From Malaya genurostris (taxonomy: Eukaryota > Arthropoda > Insecta > Diptera > Culicidae), in assembly GCF_030247185.1 (NCBI RefSeq), contig NC_080570.1:310001-374000 (forward strand): 64,000 nt of DNA, in the 5' to 3' direction. Shown one piece after another: positions 25,301 to 37,855 of this stretch (positions are counted from its first letter, which is position 1; each line of letters starts with the position of its first letter). The notes beneath the pieces were generated by a model that did no database searches, had not been told where the DNA came from, and saw only the letters and a list, made by a program, of their open reading frames with translations. A program made the translations under genes and the position numbers.

Positions 25301-28300
25301 CTGAGCATTCAACAGTCTTTTACTGTCCTCAGTGAGGTAGGTCATTCGAAATGCAATTGCAGTGACCCTGATTGCTGATCTTTCGATAATGAAAATTATA
25401 TATACACTTCAGTTAGAAATAAGATACCATATAGCATAATAAATGTGATGAATCAATTGCAGCACAGAGTCTGTAATGTACATTGGCATCTTTTGAATTT
25501 AAGTTTTACGATAACGGACATATATAAATTGTTGCACGAGAGATTATGCCGCGAATAGTCAGAGCATTTATATGTACCACCCTTGTTAAACCATTTTATT
25601 CAATTTGTAAAATAATATGGTGTATGTGTTTGTAACCTTCAATGGATTCTGTACCGCTTCTTACTTGAACAAGCTTGCACTCGAAAATGAAAATATATTT
25701 TTTCATCGTTACACAAACCAAGAAGTTAGTTTGTCTTCTTAATCTTCAACTGATTGATTTTGACAGGACCGTGTTGAATTTCTTTTTGAAGTTTATAAGA
25801 AATATGTTACCCTATCCTATAATTGTGAGATATATAAAGAATCATTCTGCCATTTTAACAATACATTTTTAAGTATGTAAAAGACATTTTGTTTGCAATC
25901 TTAATACACAAAAACAATCCAATATGCATCATTGATAAACAATTTAAACACAACATGGTAGCTATCACACCGTGCTCGTACTAGTTTCTTGCAACCGAAG
26001 GAAACATATATTTTAACCTATTCAAGATGAATAGTCTGTTACATTGCAGTTGGTTTGGTATGATTACAAATTCGCCATTTCATTCGGATATCTCTTTGGG
26101 TCTAATAGTTGAATTATTATTATAACTGTTCACGCAATCGCACATCGTTCGTGAAAATCACGAGATAATTATTTATCACTGAATTACACGGTCAAATTTT
26201 ATCTGGTTCCAACTGTTCTGTCTGATATAACAACTGTAGCAACTTTTGACCTCTAACCGATGTTTTGTAACACAATGAATTTCCGCTGCCGTTTCGTTAT
26301 AAATTCTGCTAGCTTCCAAGTCGCAGCTGATACAAATGAAAACTAATGTCACGTTCCTTTTTGCCACTCTCACTGTATTCAGATAAACGCCTGAAAGGCC
26401 AATACTACTATCGTATCTTTTTTCCAGCTGAAATGATTGTTTTCTAAAAGAGAAAGTTACCTAACACACAGTGGCTGAAGTGACCTTCAAAAGGTTTTTT
26501 TTTATTGTTATAAGCATTAGGATGTGCATCCGACACAAGCAGATCCTATTGATCTGAAATGGGTCCAATTTTTCTTCCTTTTAGACAGCATATCCTTGGT
26601 ATAATCAAGCCAAAAGAACCAAAATTGTGCACAAGAAGGAAAGCAAAAAAAAAACGTTTGCACGAAACTTTTGTTTTGAATACTTCATATATAGAAATAA
26701 TACCTGTTGTGTTTTTTGGTTTAAATAGCAATTTCCTAGTAGATATGGGATTCAAAAATCCTGTGGTATCCTTTTAGTAGTCAAATGTTAATCCAATTAG
26801 TACGGGTTGTCTGTAAGGAAAGAAAATGCGTTTATTAAAATTTGTCGATTTGAAATAATAAAAATATTTCCGATTCGAAAATTACAACCAAATAACTTTG
26901 AACAATTTTTTGTTTTATGTTTACAAAATAATTGTGCTGAAAATTTAAATTTAATGCTTCCCAGATTCAATTCGATATACGATAACGATGTATTCTTGGT
27001 ATCCTGTTTTCATCGTTTTGCAGCTTATAATCGAGGTTTAAGCCTTCGCTAGATAGATGTGTGGCTACATCTAGCGACCACTAGAGCAAACTAGTTCTAG
27101 CTGCAAAGCACCGACGTGCCACGATAGATCGTATCATGCTTTCCATCTGTTCGTTCGTTGGCAATCGGTGTTTCGTAGCACTAGTTGCCGCGCTTTTGAC
27201 GCTAGAGCGCTATTCACTTTCGGACTTTTGCTAAAGCGCCGAGTAACGTCGGCATACTAGTTTTCTCATAGCGGCGATTAGAAGGAAGTGTACAATAACC
27301 GTTAGCATATAAATTACCTTGCCCAAAACAAAAACAATGCTTTCAATGGGCCATACGCTTTACGCAACAAGTTGTCGAATTTTAATCACTTAATTTTCTT
27401 GGTTTCCTCTATCACGGTAATCGTGGCGGTCGAAAAAGTGTGTAAAACCGGAATCTTTACGACCGCCAGCAACGGTGCGTTTATTGTTTGTACAACATGA
27501 TAAAAGAAGAGTTTTGAATGCCGACACGGCAGGATGACTACCATAAGGTTAGGTTTAGGTGGTTGTTTAATGTCTCGTAAAACACCTGAGTTTTATTGCA
27601 TTAAAATTGTTCTTAATTAGGCGAAACTTGTTCATAGTTTTATGGTAACCGTTTACATGCGGATGACATTAGAATATATTTCGTAGTTGTTTTTTTATCA
27701 GTCAGTCCTCGCATAACGGTTAGTGTTTTACAAGGATAGATCACACTTTTGATTGTAAAAAATTTGAACGCTCAAAAAATAAAATCGCGATAAAGTCAGT
27801 AAAGCAAGCAGTCAGATATGAGAAGCAATTGCACCGAAGCCGTTTCTCGAGTTTTTGTTCTGCAGATCCAAATTTGGATAACCCATTCAGAGCAAAATAA
27901 TAAAATGCAGACAATGGTAAACCGATCGACAGATCCTTCCGTGAGAAACCAAGTTACCAATATCAAAACGCGGATAATAGCGCACCGACAAAGCGGCCTC
28001 GAATGTCACCAGTTTTTCCCATAAACTTAGTTTGGTGGCGATAATCATTATCACCTTTTGCGAAATCTCCGCCCTACTCACAAGGAGGCATTGTTCTTTG
28101 TACTTTGATGCTCGCTAATGGTGGAAATAATTCATTTTAATTTGATTTACCGTTGGTCTCCGTAGTTGAAGAGCAATTTCACTACCAGTGGGAATAAAAC
28201 GAACAGTACGATAAATAAAATCGCAGAATATTTTCATTGGTTCAGGACTGAATTGGAAGGAATATGAGTGATGTAAAGATAATGTAATAATAATCATACT

Positions 28301-29892
28301 ACGTACGAATTTGGTATAGAGATCACAGTAATAAATCACATCTGGTAGATAAACTCGTTAGACTGCATTCGTAAAATTTATAATTGATATCAACGTTACT
28401 TTCCAATTGTAATTCTCTGCATTCAAATTACCGATCTCTGATCGTTATGAGACCCGTAATAAACGAATAAAGTTTCGGACTCGGTCCTTCAAAGGCACAG
28501 GTGAGAACCCAAAGATCATGTGGTTACCATAATAAGTGTGCACATCGTTCCGGTTGTAACGTACGAGTTGAACATGGCACGGAAAAAGAAGTTCGATTGT
28601 TTTCTAAAAGGTGTTCGGGCGGCGTTCCTTCCGATTTCTTTTTTGTATATATGCGCTGCTTTTGTGTTGTCGTTTGCCAAGTATACATATGTCATTTTTT
28701 CCTGCCGCCCTTGGACTGCACTTAGCAAGAAGACTGAAAATGAAGAAAAGTGTGACTCAACGCCTTCTGTCGTTCCATATAAAGCTGAGTTGAGCTTCAA
28801 ATATTCGTTCTTTGGGTGCACTGGATATTGAAATAAATTAACTTCAATGTTCAAATATAGTCACCATAAGCATCGAGAGGGAAAATCGTACATTGCCGAA
28901 ATACCCTGTTGTACAGGTGATATAATTCTGATTATTGCGTGATCTCCAATGTAACTCTGTGTAACTCCACCGATATGTACCGGTATGTTAGCACCAGCCA
29001 TATGAAAATACACAGATCACGTTGGGCCCCTCGCGTTTTGAAACCCAAGCACTGCGATGTTTTTAGTCACCGTCGTTATTTTGAAATTGTGAAAATTATG
29101 TCCACTAGATGTTTCAAAACACTTTCTGCTGTGTTTGAGGTAAACCACCAAGTTCTTGTGAGAGAATCGACCCAGATAACTCCAACTTTAGTGCAACAAG
29201 AAAGGTGAACGATTGCATTATTATTTGTTTATCTAAGTTGCTATCAACTGATTTTTGATGTTCCGATTTTGATTTCATCAAGATGGCGTCGTGAAAGCGG
29301 TCGTTTCTACACACTTATCGAGGAAACATTTCATTATTTCAAAAAGCTAAATGTTTTGCTTTTGGCAATTCGGACACATTCCGAAATATTTCCGAAGTAT
29401 TACATACAACGAGCCTAAATGATACCTATCGTAATCAAAGCTTGGTACATCCCTGGGTAACGGGTATTTCGCATTTATTTTAGTTATATCTTGTTTAAAA
29501 ATGCGAAATATTTCACATATCCTTGCAGTAAAAGCGTCTGAAGCTTTTTTATGGTATCTCTGAAAGCACAGGATATGTGCATTATAGCATGCGAGAAAAG
29601 TTCAGGATACGCCTGCGCATAACCATAAAGCTTTATGCAAGTTTCATCATTTATCGTTGCGGTTGATGTATATTGTATTTTATAACAGATATACGGAGCC
29701 CGCCAATTACCAAACTGCAATAATGCTATTTTTGTTACTTATCTTGACAGTTTCCACTACTATGTATTGCCTTGGTGATGAATAAGAATACTATGAATGA
29801 TATTTAAAAAGATGTAAATAGAATCTTAATATTAATGTTGGCAACAATTCAAAACATTTAATCCGAAATGTTTGCAGTTTCATTACTTAACA
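22351..29892. other. Long unique region, no proven gene
   Basis: No TE protein or RNA gene recognised. Three places deserve notice, none proven. A minus-strand open segment at 23651-23833 has an acceptor-like TTAACTTTTCAG just upstream. At 24230-24640 there is less AT-rich DNA open on both strands. A small plus frame at 28574-28831 starts in a good insect initiation context (AACATGG). The interval 27040-27290 is richer in short GCTAG/CTAGC inverted motifs than its flanks. Confidence 0.5.
28574..28831 (+). CDS. Hypothetical small membrane protein (doubtful)
   Basis: An 85-codon frame from ATG 28574 (MARKKKFDCFLKG) to a stop at 28831. The start has A at -3 and G at +4. After a basic N-terminus, residues about 13-42 are hydrophobic and would form one or two membrane segments (FLPISFLYICAAFVLSF), followed by a polar tail rich in K, E and S. 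No family is recognised. The region is open in several frames on both strands, so the frame may be a product of low stop density. No neighbouring gene supports it. Confidence 0.15.
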   Translation: MARKKKFDCFLKGVRAAFLPISFLYICAAFVLSFAKYTYVIFSCRPWTALSKKTENEEKCDSTPSVVPYKAELSFKYSFFGCTGY

Positions 29893-30110
29893 TTTTTGCC
29901 TTTCTTTGTAGAAAGATAATAGAATTGCTGGAGAAACCGACGGTCTCCGGAGCTCCCCCCAGTGTTATATACCATTCGACCAAGCTCGACGAGATCGGAA
30001 AATATCTCTGTGTCTATTTTTTTCGGAGATGGCTGAACCGATTTAAACAAACTAAGGTTCGTTTGAAAGTTGCTATTAGGTTGTGAATCAAGTTTGAGCA
30101 TCAAGTGGCT
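29893..30110 (-). repeat. Abundant repeat fragment, minus strand
   Basis: TTTTGCCTTTCTTTGTAGAA at 29893-29912 is the reverse of the family end. It is followed by ACCGACGGTCTCCGGAG, CATTCGACCAAGCTCGACGA, CGGAGATGGCTGAACCGATT and CAAACTAAGGTTCGTTTGAA. These are the usual neighbours of this end when read on the minus strand. No coding. Confidence 0.7.
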
Positions 30111-30360
30111 GTCACTTCCTGTATAAATGGACGTAACCGGCAGAACGCTTTTTGATCTCTCGATTCCGTCGATTCCGAGATATAATAAAATGTGTCACGT
30201 AACCGAAGAAACGCGTTTTTTCTATTAGCATTTTTTTTTTCAGAACGTAACCAATGCTCAAGTTCAAATGTATTAATATGCTGATACTTTTGGTTTTGAG
30301 AATGTTGGCGAACATGCGACGTAAGGATAGTGTCACTCTTTTCTGAACTAACCGAAACAT

Positions 30361-30369
30361 TCTGAATGA
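30361..30369. repeat. SINE target-site duplication, copy 1
   Basis: TCTGAATGA directly beside the T-run (A-tail end) of the SINE; repeated at 30525-30533. Confidence 0.8.
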
Positions 30370-30524
30370 TTTTTTTTTTGTTTTCGATTATAGAGGTTTT
30401 AACCTTAAGGTCATTCACCTCTTCGGGCCAGAAAAGCTTTCTGACCCTATGTGCGGGGTTGGGGATCGAACCCAGGTGGGCTGCGTGAAAGGCATCGACT
30501 AACCCATCACGCTATACCCGTCCC
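30370..30524 (-). mobile_element. tRNA-derived SINE, complete copy
   Basis: Read on the minus strand it starts GGGACGGGTATAGCGTGATG. That contains a Pol III A box (TAGCGTGATGGG), followed about 40 bases on by a B box (GGTTCGATCCC). A tRNA-unrelated body follows (AGAGGTGAATGACCTTAAGG, TTAAAACCTCTATAATCG), ending in an A-rich tail of about nine bases. The exact 9-bp duplication TCTGAATGA on both sides shows insertion by target-primed reverse transcription. Such SINEs are transcribed by Pol III and mobilised by a partner LINE; the partner is not identifiable here. It encodes no protein. Confidence 0.88.
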
Positions 30525-30533
30525 TCTGAATGA
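30525..30533. repeat. SINE target-site duplication, copy 2
   Basis: Second exact TCTGAATGA, directly next to the 5' head (GGGACGGG on the minus strand) of the SINE. Confidence 0.8.
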
Positions 30534-30563
30534 ATTTATGTTAACAATCATTCGAATTTCCGC

Positions 30564-30621
30564 GTTGCTATAACAGTAGTATTACTCAATTGTCGAGTTG
30601 CTATAACAGTAGTATTACTCA
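30564..30621. repeat. Short tandem duplication, 33-bp period
   Basis: GTTGCTATAACAGTAGTATT followed by ACTCA occurs at 30564-30588 and again exactly at 30597-30621. Confidence 0.9.
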
Positions 30622-30624
30622 GCT

Positions 30625-33293
30625 CTTTTCTGCGTTATTGTTTCTTAGAGCCGAAGTGAAGATACTGCATTTGATTTTATCACAATTCGTTAATTGAAAG
30701 TCGAGTAATCTGCAAAACAATAGGTCTTTTAACGAGATGACTATTGGTACAATACCCCAGATTTTTATATTTTTTTGCTTATTCATCAATTTAAAATCTA
30801 TAATAATTAATGCAAACATTTTGTTGTCTTAAAATAAAAAATGACAATCGTTTAGTTGAACCAATATAGTATCAATCGAACTGAGAAAAACTATTAATAT
30901 TTCATTTGTTTTGTTATCCTTTTGGTTTTCCTGTACATTCATACCCATTGATATCAGCAAAGTAGCAACCAAGACGACCAGCACCATTTTAGAGTCAACT
31001 ATTTCAATGACGATGTAAGTGACATTTTTAAAGACATCATCTTATAGCATTTTTGCTTAGAATTTATCAAGCGTCGTGATTGATTGAATTTCCAGGGGTA
31101 CGACGGTTTGAAGATCTAATGAGTGAAAAAGCCAGTACTGGAAAATAAGAAATTAATTTTTTTCTCACTCAGTTTTTTATGAAATATTAGTAGTCTCTAT
31201 GGACAATCAACACTGCTTGACTAGCACCGCACATATCAGTAAAGCTTCACGATATACTGACGATATGAGAGCTTGAGTGCGAAGCGAAACAGATCGTATG
31301 CATTATTCCTGCACATACTCCGGTTTTATGCTCTTTCTTCGAGCCCTAGTGAGAGCCGAGCATAAATGGAAAGACGACCTGTCGCTCGGTTGGAAATCAG
31401 TAAACGTAATCATGTGGGGATTAGCAAGCACCGGAATACGGAGTCGTATGAGTGAGCAAACTGCAGAAGCATGGGGACAATGCGTCTCGGGTAATTTTCA
31501 CATATTAAATCATGTTCTAAATTATTGCGCAGACTGCTACTGCTATAGCCAGGCAGAACGTGTTGCATGATGATATGTGCCTTGCTTGTAGTGGTACGAA
31601 GAAGATTGGGATCGAGGAAGCTTTTTCATTAGCAGCCTTCGTGTGTATTTGTGACTATAAATTTGAGGATTCCATAATGTCCACAAAACCGATGCTGGCA
31701 CTAAACCATTTAAAAAGGGGGAACGACATCGTGTTTGTAGTGGAAAAATTGGCCGAATTACTGCCGGAAACAAGAAAAATGAATGTGTGCGAACGAAGTT
31801 CAGGCAGATAGAAAATAAGGGAATAATCATATTATTTATGGGATTAAAATAAATCATTCACCACCACCAGGGAGAGTGGCGGCGGCCATAATTTTTGTTC
31901 TTGCTCCATTTCTGTGACTGCATATTCTGAATTCCATGTTGTTTTGGAGACAAGTCATGTGACTTTACCATCGGTATGTTGCTATCGAATTCTACCAATC
32001 ATCTCAGTTTTTCATCCACACTCGGTTCCACACATGAAGTTTATATTTGATCATTCGTTGACTCTTTGTTGTTTGGATTAACTTTAGCTGGATCCTGAAT
32101 TAGTGGGAACGTTGTTTCGAAATGATATCGTCGAGTTTCTGCAACAGCACTTCTGATTTTTTCAAAACGCTCTAAAAGCTCTTCTCAACAATTTAGACCT
32201 GCACTGCAATCAGATCAGTTTCACTTTGTGTTTCGATCGAAATATGATAGCTTTCAAGTACAACCGGAATACCAATTGTCACATAATTAGTGAGAATCAC
32301 AAATTGTTTTCCAATGAGAATAAGAAAGGTCAAGAAACTAGTAAATAATTCAATTATTTTCATACGAGAATGATGTTTAAAGTGCAGCTAAGATGAATGC
32401 AATGTTTATACGATGCAACACTTTGTAATGGGTTAAAGGTTTTGCTGTCAAGAATCATAATGCACATAATGGAGTCATTCAAAGATCACCTGCTTTACTA
32501 GTTGAAAAATAAAACATTTTTTTGACTTAATATCTTTGCTGGTATTTTAACTGGAGAATATGTGTGGAAAATGTACACAGCTTTTGAATAACGATGCGAA
32601 ATTTCGAAGCGAACGATCCAATTTTCTACTCAACATTTTAACCAATATAATGCGATCTCACTCTAAATAAAGATTTGATTATATGAAATGGATGGTGCTG
32701 ACAACCCGAAACTATACTTTTCGGAGGAGCTGACATTATTAAAAATACAATTACCTTACTTAACGATCAAAAAATTATAGCAATAATTATAATAAAAATT
32801 TACATAACCATTGCAGTTGTCGGAATTGAAAACTAGTTTGCAATGCGTCACTGTTTCGATACACCTAATATTTATTGATAACACCGTAGACGGAGAAAGA
32901 GGAAGATTTTAGATGAATCCTAAGAACAGTGCGAGAAGTAAACAATTTTTACAATATACCGAAGCATCCCATTGCTTCTGGGCGAAGTTGTCATGAGTTT
33001 TCGGAATCTTTGGAATGGTTATCGAAACGAATATCGACCTAATTTAAACAAAAACGTCCAACAATCGAATATTCAAATCTTGGATATGTATGAAAAGTTT
33101 TCATAGAAAAAAAAATAATTTAAAAATATATGAAGTGGTTGAATTTGAAAATACCCACCCGGTACCGTATGCAGAGTCACTAAACATTCCTGTGAGCGAG
33201 AAACTATTGCTCGAAAGGAGTAATGTAAGAGTCGTAGTGGAAATTACGATCAACGAATATAATGAGTTCAAGTGATCTTACAAGCCAGTTGTC
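30625..33293. other. Unique AT-rich DNA, no recognised gene
   Basis: Frames at 31277-31570 (97 codons) and 31560-31811 lie in less AT-rich DNA but show no motif I recognise and overlap minus-strand frames. No RNA gene or transposon protein is seen. Confidence 0.5.
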
Positions 33294-33321
33294 TTACACA
33301 GAAAAAATTATGAGTTTTACA
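33294..33321. repeat. MITE-type terminus (ACACAGA-A-run-TTTTACA)
   Basis: TTACACAGAAAAAATTATGA then GTTTTACAGG resembles the ends at 21843 and 55021. The partner end is not identified, so the extent of any element is unknown. Confidence 0.35.
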
Positions 33322-33839
33322 GGTGACAAAATTCTACAAACGATACAATTCACTACTAGGGGAAAGTGTTATAAAGCGCCTCCGCTTGCCCGAACTCCCC
33401 CCTTCCTTTTTTTAAGTATTCAAGACATTTCTACACAAAAGTTTTATCACTAATAATATCTTTTCTGCTATACAAGTTTGGCAGTTGTCGTTTGCAGGAA
33501 AATATGAAAAAACTGAAAATATCATTAGGCAGCTTTTCGATGTAAGGTTTTGTTTCGACTAAACAAGCATTTTAACCGTGTAAAACGTCGAATGGTCGTT
33601 TGCTACTTAGTAATTAACTTTTAGCAGTGCTGATGTCACTATTTACAGTATAAAAAAACCAAAGAAACAAAGCCATTTCTTTAATATACGAATTTTCTCA
33701 TAACAGTCACTCAAAGGTCATTATGCCTCACCTTCGATTTAACAATATGCTTCGAGTTGAAATATTGTTTTAAAGATTTATAACGGTTATTAAAACAAAA
33801 AGTAACGTTGGGAGGATCAAAATTGATTTCTGATGCAAA
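33322..33839. other. AT-rich DNA, nothing recognised
   Basis: No gene or repeat identified between the MITE-type terminus and the SINE fragment. Confidence 0.5.
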
Positions 33840-33950
33840 TTTTTTTTTTGTTTCGGTTATAGAGGTTTTAACCTTGAGGTCATTCACCTCTTCGGGTTAG
33901 AAAAACCTTCGGACCCTCTGTGCGAGGTTGGGAATCGAATCAAGGTAGGC
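33840..33950 (-). mobile_element. tRNA-derived SINE, 5'-truncated copy
   Basis: Same family as 30370-30524: T-run, TATAGAGGTTTTAACCTTGA, GGTCATTCACCTCTTCGGG, then TGCGAGGTTGGGAATCGAAT (a decayed B box in reverse). Homology fades right after the B box; the A box head is missing. No target duplication seen. Confidence 0.75.
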
Positions 33951-34984
33951 ATGCTAAGAATAACTTCTTTATCTGCTTTTCTTCTATACCGACACTTCAA
34001 GGGGAATATTGCATCATTGTTGTGGGGCATACCACTGATTTGTTGTGAGGCATAATATTATACGGTTGCTGGGGCATTTTGTCTACGGAAAGCGAAAAAA
34101 CTGAGAATGTGGTCGTTTCGGAAAATGTGTTTGCATCAATCAATTCTCACAACTTCTACCGAAATCATTGAAAATTATGTTCCTCAGACGTATTGCAAAG
34201 ACTTACATACATTCTCGAAGAAAATATATCAGTACATTTAGAAATATCTCAATGTTTTCTTAAGGGGGCCATATTATAACACTTTACCCTACAGACTACT
34301 TTATTTATAAAAATGCCATTGCTGGAAAAGTTTTCAGTCAATTTACTTTAGCTCATTATCAATATTTTGGCGATTGATTGTTTTCCATTTTAGTCAAATT
34401 GCCTACATGTATACAATGTCGTACTACGCGTCTCGTATGCAAACGAGTGTACATTGACAGAATCTACCAGCAAACAGCTTTTTGAATTAATACAGTTTGT
34501 CATATCATTGAAAAAATTCATAATGTGTCCGATAGCTGTCGTAGTCTATGGCGTAAAGAGTGTATATTGGAAAGTCGGGAGACCGATGTTCAAAACTGGT
34601 TTATTATTATACTATTACACCATCAAAGTATTTCTTTTGTGGCGAGTAAAATCTCTAAAATGTAAATTCCCGGGGATGTTTTGTTTATTCTATTTTTAGC
34701 CTTTGTTCGCGGCGTATTTGTTTTCAGTAATGTCAGAGATCAATAACTGATTATGCGTTTCAATTTTGCTTTCGTTATTTGACAGTAACATCAAACTGAG
34801 AATAAGTTTTGTTATCAACTCGAGAAATTGATAAGTTACATATAAATAGTAAACTTTCAGCTACGTTTAGTTTCCATGGGTTAGAGATTTAACTTAAAAT
34901 TTTAATGTGATTCGTTGTAAGTTCATAATTTTCTAGACGTGTTCAGCTATTTTTGACTTGGGATGAAAACCTTATCTAAATTTA
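33951..34984. other. AT-rich DNA, nothing recognised
   Basis: An 81-codon plus frame at 34454-34699 has no recognisable motif and is probably chance. No other feature is seen. Confidence 0.5.
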
Positions 34985-35560
34985 TGGAAGCGTTAGAAAT
35001 TTCTCCGAAGTGCACTTTGTTTATATGATCCGGATTTTTTTCAATGTATCTCTATGGTCTTTTGTAGATACCAATACAGTTCTTAGGGAATACTAAATCC
35101 AGACCAAAACTTTTTAGTTTTGTTTTGAGCGGATGTGTAATATCATGGCTGAAATCTACTGAAACTCTTTTTAAATTTTCTGATGGTTGGGTTAAAGCAG
35201 TTAGTAATTGTTTTTTCAACAGTTTTTTTATCGAAAATTGTGTGAATTGATTGCTCTGAATATCCATTGAGCTTTCCAATATCTGAATTTTCTCGTTTCT
35301 TACCGCATTTTCCCTATGGGCAAGGTTAGGCATTCAATGAATCATGAAAAGCTGTTATTTTAAGCTGATGACAATGATTAGAAATATAACGCATACTTTC
35401 CGTAATGGTTAACTTTCCATATATTAAAAAGGATAGGTTTTCCGTCTTCCTTGTGATAAGAATGCCTAAGAAGTCTGCTATTATTTGCTTCTTCACAAGT
35501 GAATTGAACGATTTTGTGCATGTTATCGAAACATTAAACCTCACTATGTATTGCGTCGGT
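34985..35560 (-). pseudogene. Penelope-like element polyprotein remnant (RT C-terminus to GIY)
   Basis: Frames at 35544-35326 and 35333-35052, and then a third toward 34985, align in order with the C-terminal half of Penelope-like polyproteins. The first holds a LPFLD-like block in decayed form (FLGILITRKTENLSFLIYGK), followed by a degenerate ISNHCHQLKITAFH. The second holds KKQLLTALTQPSENLKRVSV, then KLKSFGLDLVF, the linker before the endonuclease. Beyond 35052 a third frame gives TKDHRDTLKK and a degraded GIY-like start, after which homology is lost. The catalytic YADD core and the rest of the GIY-YIG nuclease are absent. At least two frameshifts plus stops make it dead. These elements use a telomerase-related reverse transcriptase. 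Class assignment is from motif recall. Confidence 0.7.
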
Positions 35561-36091
35561 ATTTAATCAAAATGATAAAATCTCATAAAGTCTCATCTCA
35601 GATTCATATAAGAAATTGGAAAATACTAATGATATCGCCATCAGTTGAATTCATGTGGTAATTAGTTCTACTATACCGACCTTCCACTAAACAAGGCTGA
35701 GTTTGAAGAAAAGATGCCAGTATTCATAACAATTATGGCTCGGTCAAAATTATTGGAATTCATTATTTCTTACTCAAAATTTTATTATTGTCGAATTTTG
35801 TAATAGAGTCAACTTAAAACTATTAAAAGTTGTTGATAGGACCAAAGACATTTATAAATGCTAGTACATTTTATGTTTGAATATAATAAATGTTACAAAA
35901 ATTGTTGTTAAGGCAGCACTGCTCATAGCTGACGTATTCATTGCTTCCTTCCGAGGTTCTATTTATATAACTCAAAAATAGAAAAGTTATTTGCGCTTCA
36001 TGTATGCTTTCGAAAGATTTGTAGTATTAGGTAGAACAAATTCGTTTTGCATCCTGATATCAATCCTGAGGCACTCCTTACATATGTTATT
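35561..36091. other. AT-rich DNA, nothing recognised
   Basis: May include decayed upstream parts of the Penelope-like element, but no motif such as YADD is legible. Confidence 0.45.
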
Positions 36092-37770
36092 TACTAGCTG
36101 ACCCGTCGAACTTTGTCTCGTTAATGTATCTTTCCATCATTTTACTGATTACTTGGCTGCGATGAATTCATAAAAAATATTGTGAATATGTTAAAAGCTT
36201 TTGTTACGCAAAAATTAAGCGAATGCACCGATCGCCAAATCATCTTATGAGTCAGTGCATCGAACAGCGATTGGAGATCTCGCTCAAACTATTGGTTTCG
36301 ACAAATGGGATAAAAAGTGAAGCAAAAATAACTAAGATAACTACTTTAAATTGATTCTGCAAATTTACAAAAGCTGCGCGACTTGTAGTTCGTCACTTCT
36401 CGCTAGTCTGGTGATATTATTTAGTCGTGTTTGATGAATGTTCGTAGCGTGACAATCACAGGAAGAGTTTTCGATTAACATATAGGCGATAAAACTTTTT
36501 TTTTACGCTTAAATTTATGACTTCTGGTCAGTCAGTAATTATTTAGTAAATTACTGACACATCAGAGACTCGGATGATTCGCATCGCTTAATTCGACTCC
36601 TCTGGTAGAAGGTAAAAGCTTAGATGCGGGAAACCTTTTGCTCACTTAAATGAAACTTGTACTTCGAACCTCTCCGCACATTATCTTCAAATCCTTACTC
36701 TTACTTGAGTACTATGGCTCTAAATTTTTCATGTTCTTTCTGCTCTTACAATCTCTAGTTAATTTAATATTGTTACCGAAAGATAAAATGAGTAATTCTT
36801 GGACATTCGAAAGTTTAAGTTAACATTCCTTTAAATATTGTGTCCATTAACTTTTGCATGAACACTGCATTCGTTTAATAGTTGTATCAATAGTCGTCGC
36901 ATTAGTCAACACCACATCACCTACGATTAGCGAATGGTGGAGTTCGGTACTGAGAATCTATACAAGAAAGTTTTGTATGAAATTAATGTTCAATTCTTCT
37001 GTTATAGTGGAGTGAACATGAGAAGTGATTGTACCAGTATTCAGCTTATCGTTCGAGTCAATGCATAAAATCTCACAACTAATGCTTTTCAATCCACCAT
37101 TTACCCGTTGCGATTGAACGAACTTCAGCATGCTAAATGCAAGGCAAACCACTTTGTTTGATCTCGTTATTTAAACAGCAGAATCTTATTTTTAATTCGT
37201 ACAAAAATCGTTCTATAATGTGATTTGTTCAACTCACGCCTAAATTAATCACAATGCATCTTCTGGTAAACAATATCAGAACATTTGATCCTGTTTACGA
37301 TATAGCTAGAACACTCATATGCGTTCCATCATTAAATCATTTGACAAGCAATAATGTTGATGCCCAGTTAAGCACGTGGCTCGAAATGACGAATCACATG
37401 AATCAAGTATGCATGTGAAAACTTCACACAAAACAACTCGTTGCGCGCCAAAAGATTTTTCAACGATCTGGTATTCCTTTTTTCGACAGCCAAACACGTA
37501 TGCAACTCGTTATGCGCCAAACACCTATCGATGATCTAGCAATCATTGACGACTTTTTCAACGGAGAATTCCATTGTCCATACAAAACAACTTCATGGAT
37601 TTTTTCCACTTTTCCGGCAAGTTTTGCAAATTTTTTGATGTACGAACCCGGTGGGGGTAAAAACTGTTCAAACAAAAAAAGAATCATGTCAATCCGTCCA
37701 TCCGTTCTTACGTGATGCGATTACAAAGGATGATCTCTGCATTTTTATATATATAGATAGATAGATTTAG
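36092..37770. mobile_element. Unclassified repeat bounded by ACTAGCTGACCCG and (ATAG)n
   Basis: It begins ACTAGCTGACCCGTCGAACT and closes with CGTGATGCGATTACAAAGGA followed by TATATATATAGATAGATAGA. I recall similar start and tail sequences as the two ends of widespread insect repeats, but cannot name the family. Inside, CAACTCGTT-GCGCCAAA occurs twice (37434-37452 and 37503-37521, 17 of 19 bases alike). The short frames through it are unrecognised. Borders and the claim of a single element are tentative. Confidence 0.4.
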
Positions 37771-37855
37771 CTTGAAAATAAATAATGATTTGCGCCCTCC
37801 GTAGATTTATATAAAGTATTTAAAAATACTTCAACCTTGCGTCCTGGAATTTTTT

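Noticed and set aside
27697..27760. Initiator-like ATCAGTCAGTC as a possible promoter
   Set aside because: The following TTTACAAGGAT and TCACACTTT blocks recur at 40755-40780, so it looks like repeat DNA; no other promoter evidence.
30421..30524. tRNA gene on the minus strand
   Set aside because: The A and B boxes belong to a SINE with a tail and target duplications; a functional cloverleaf is not evident.
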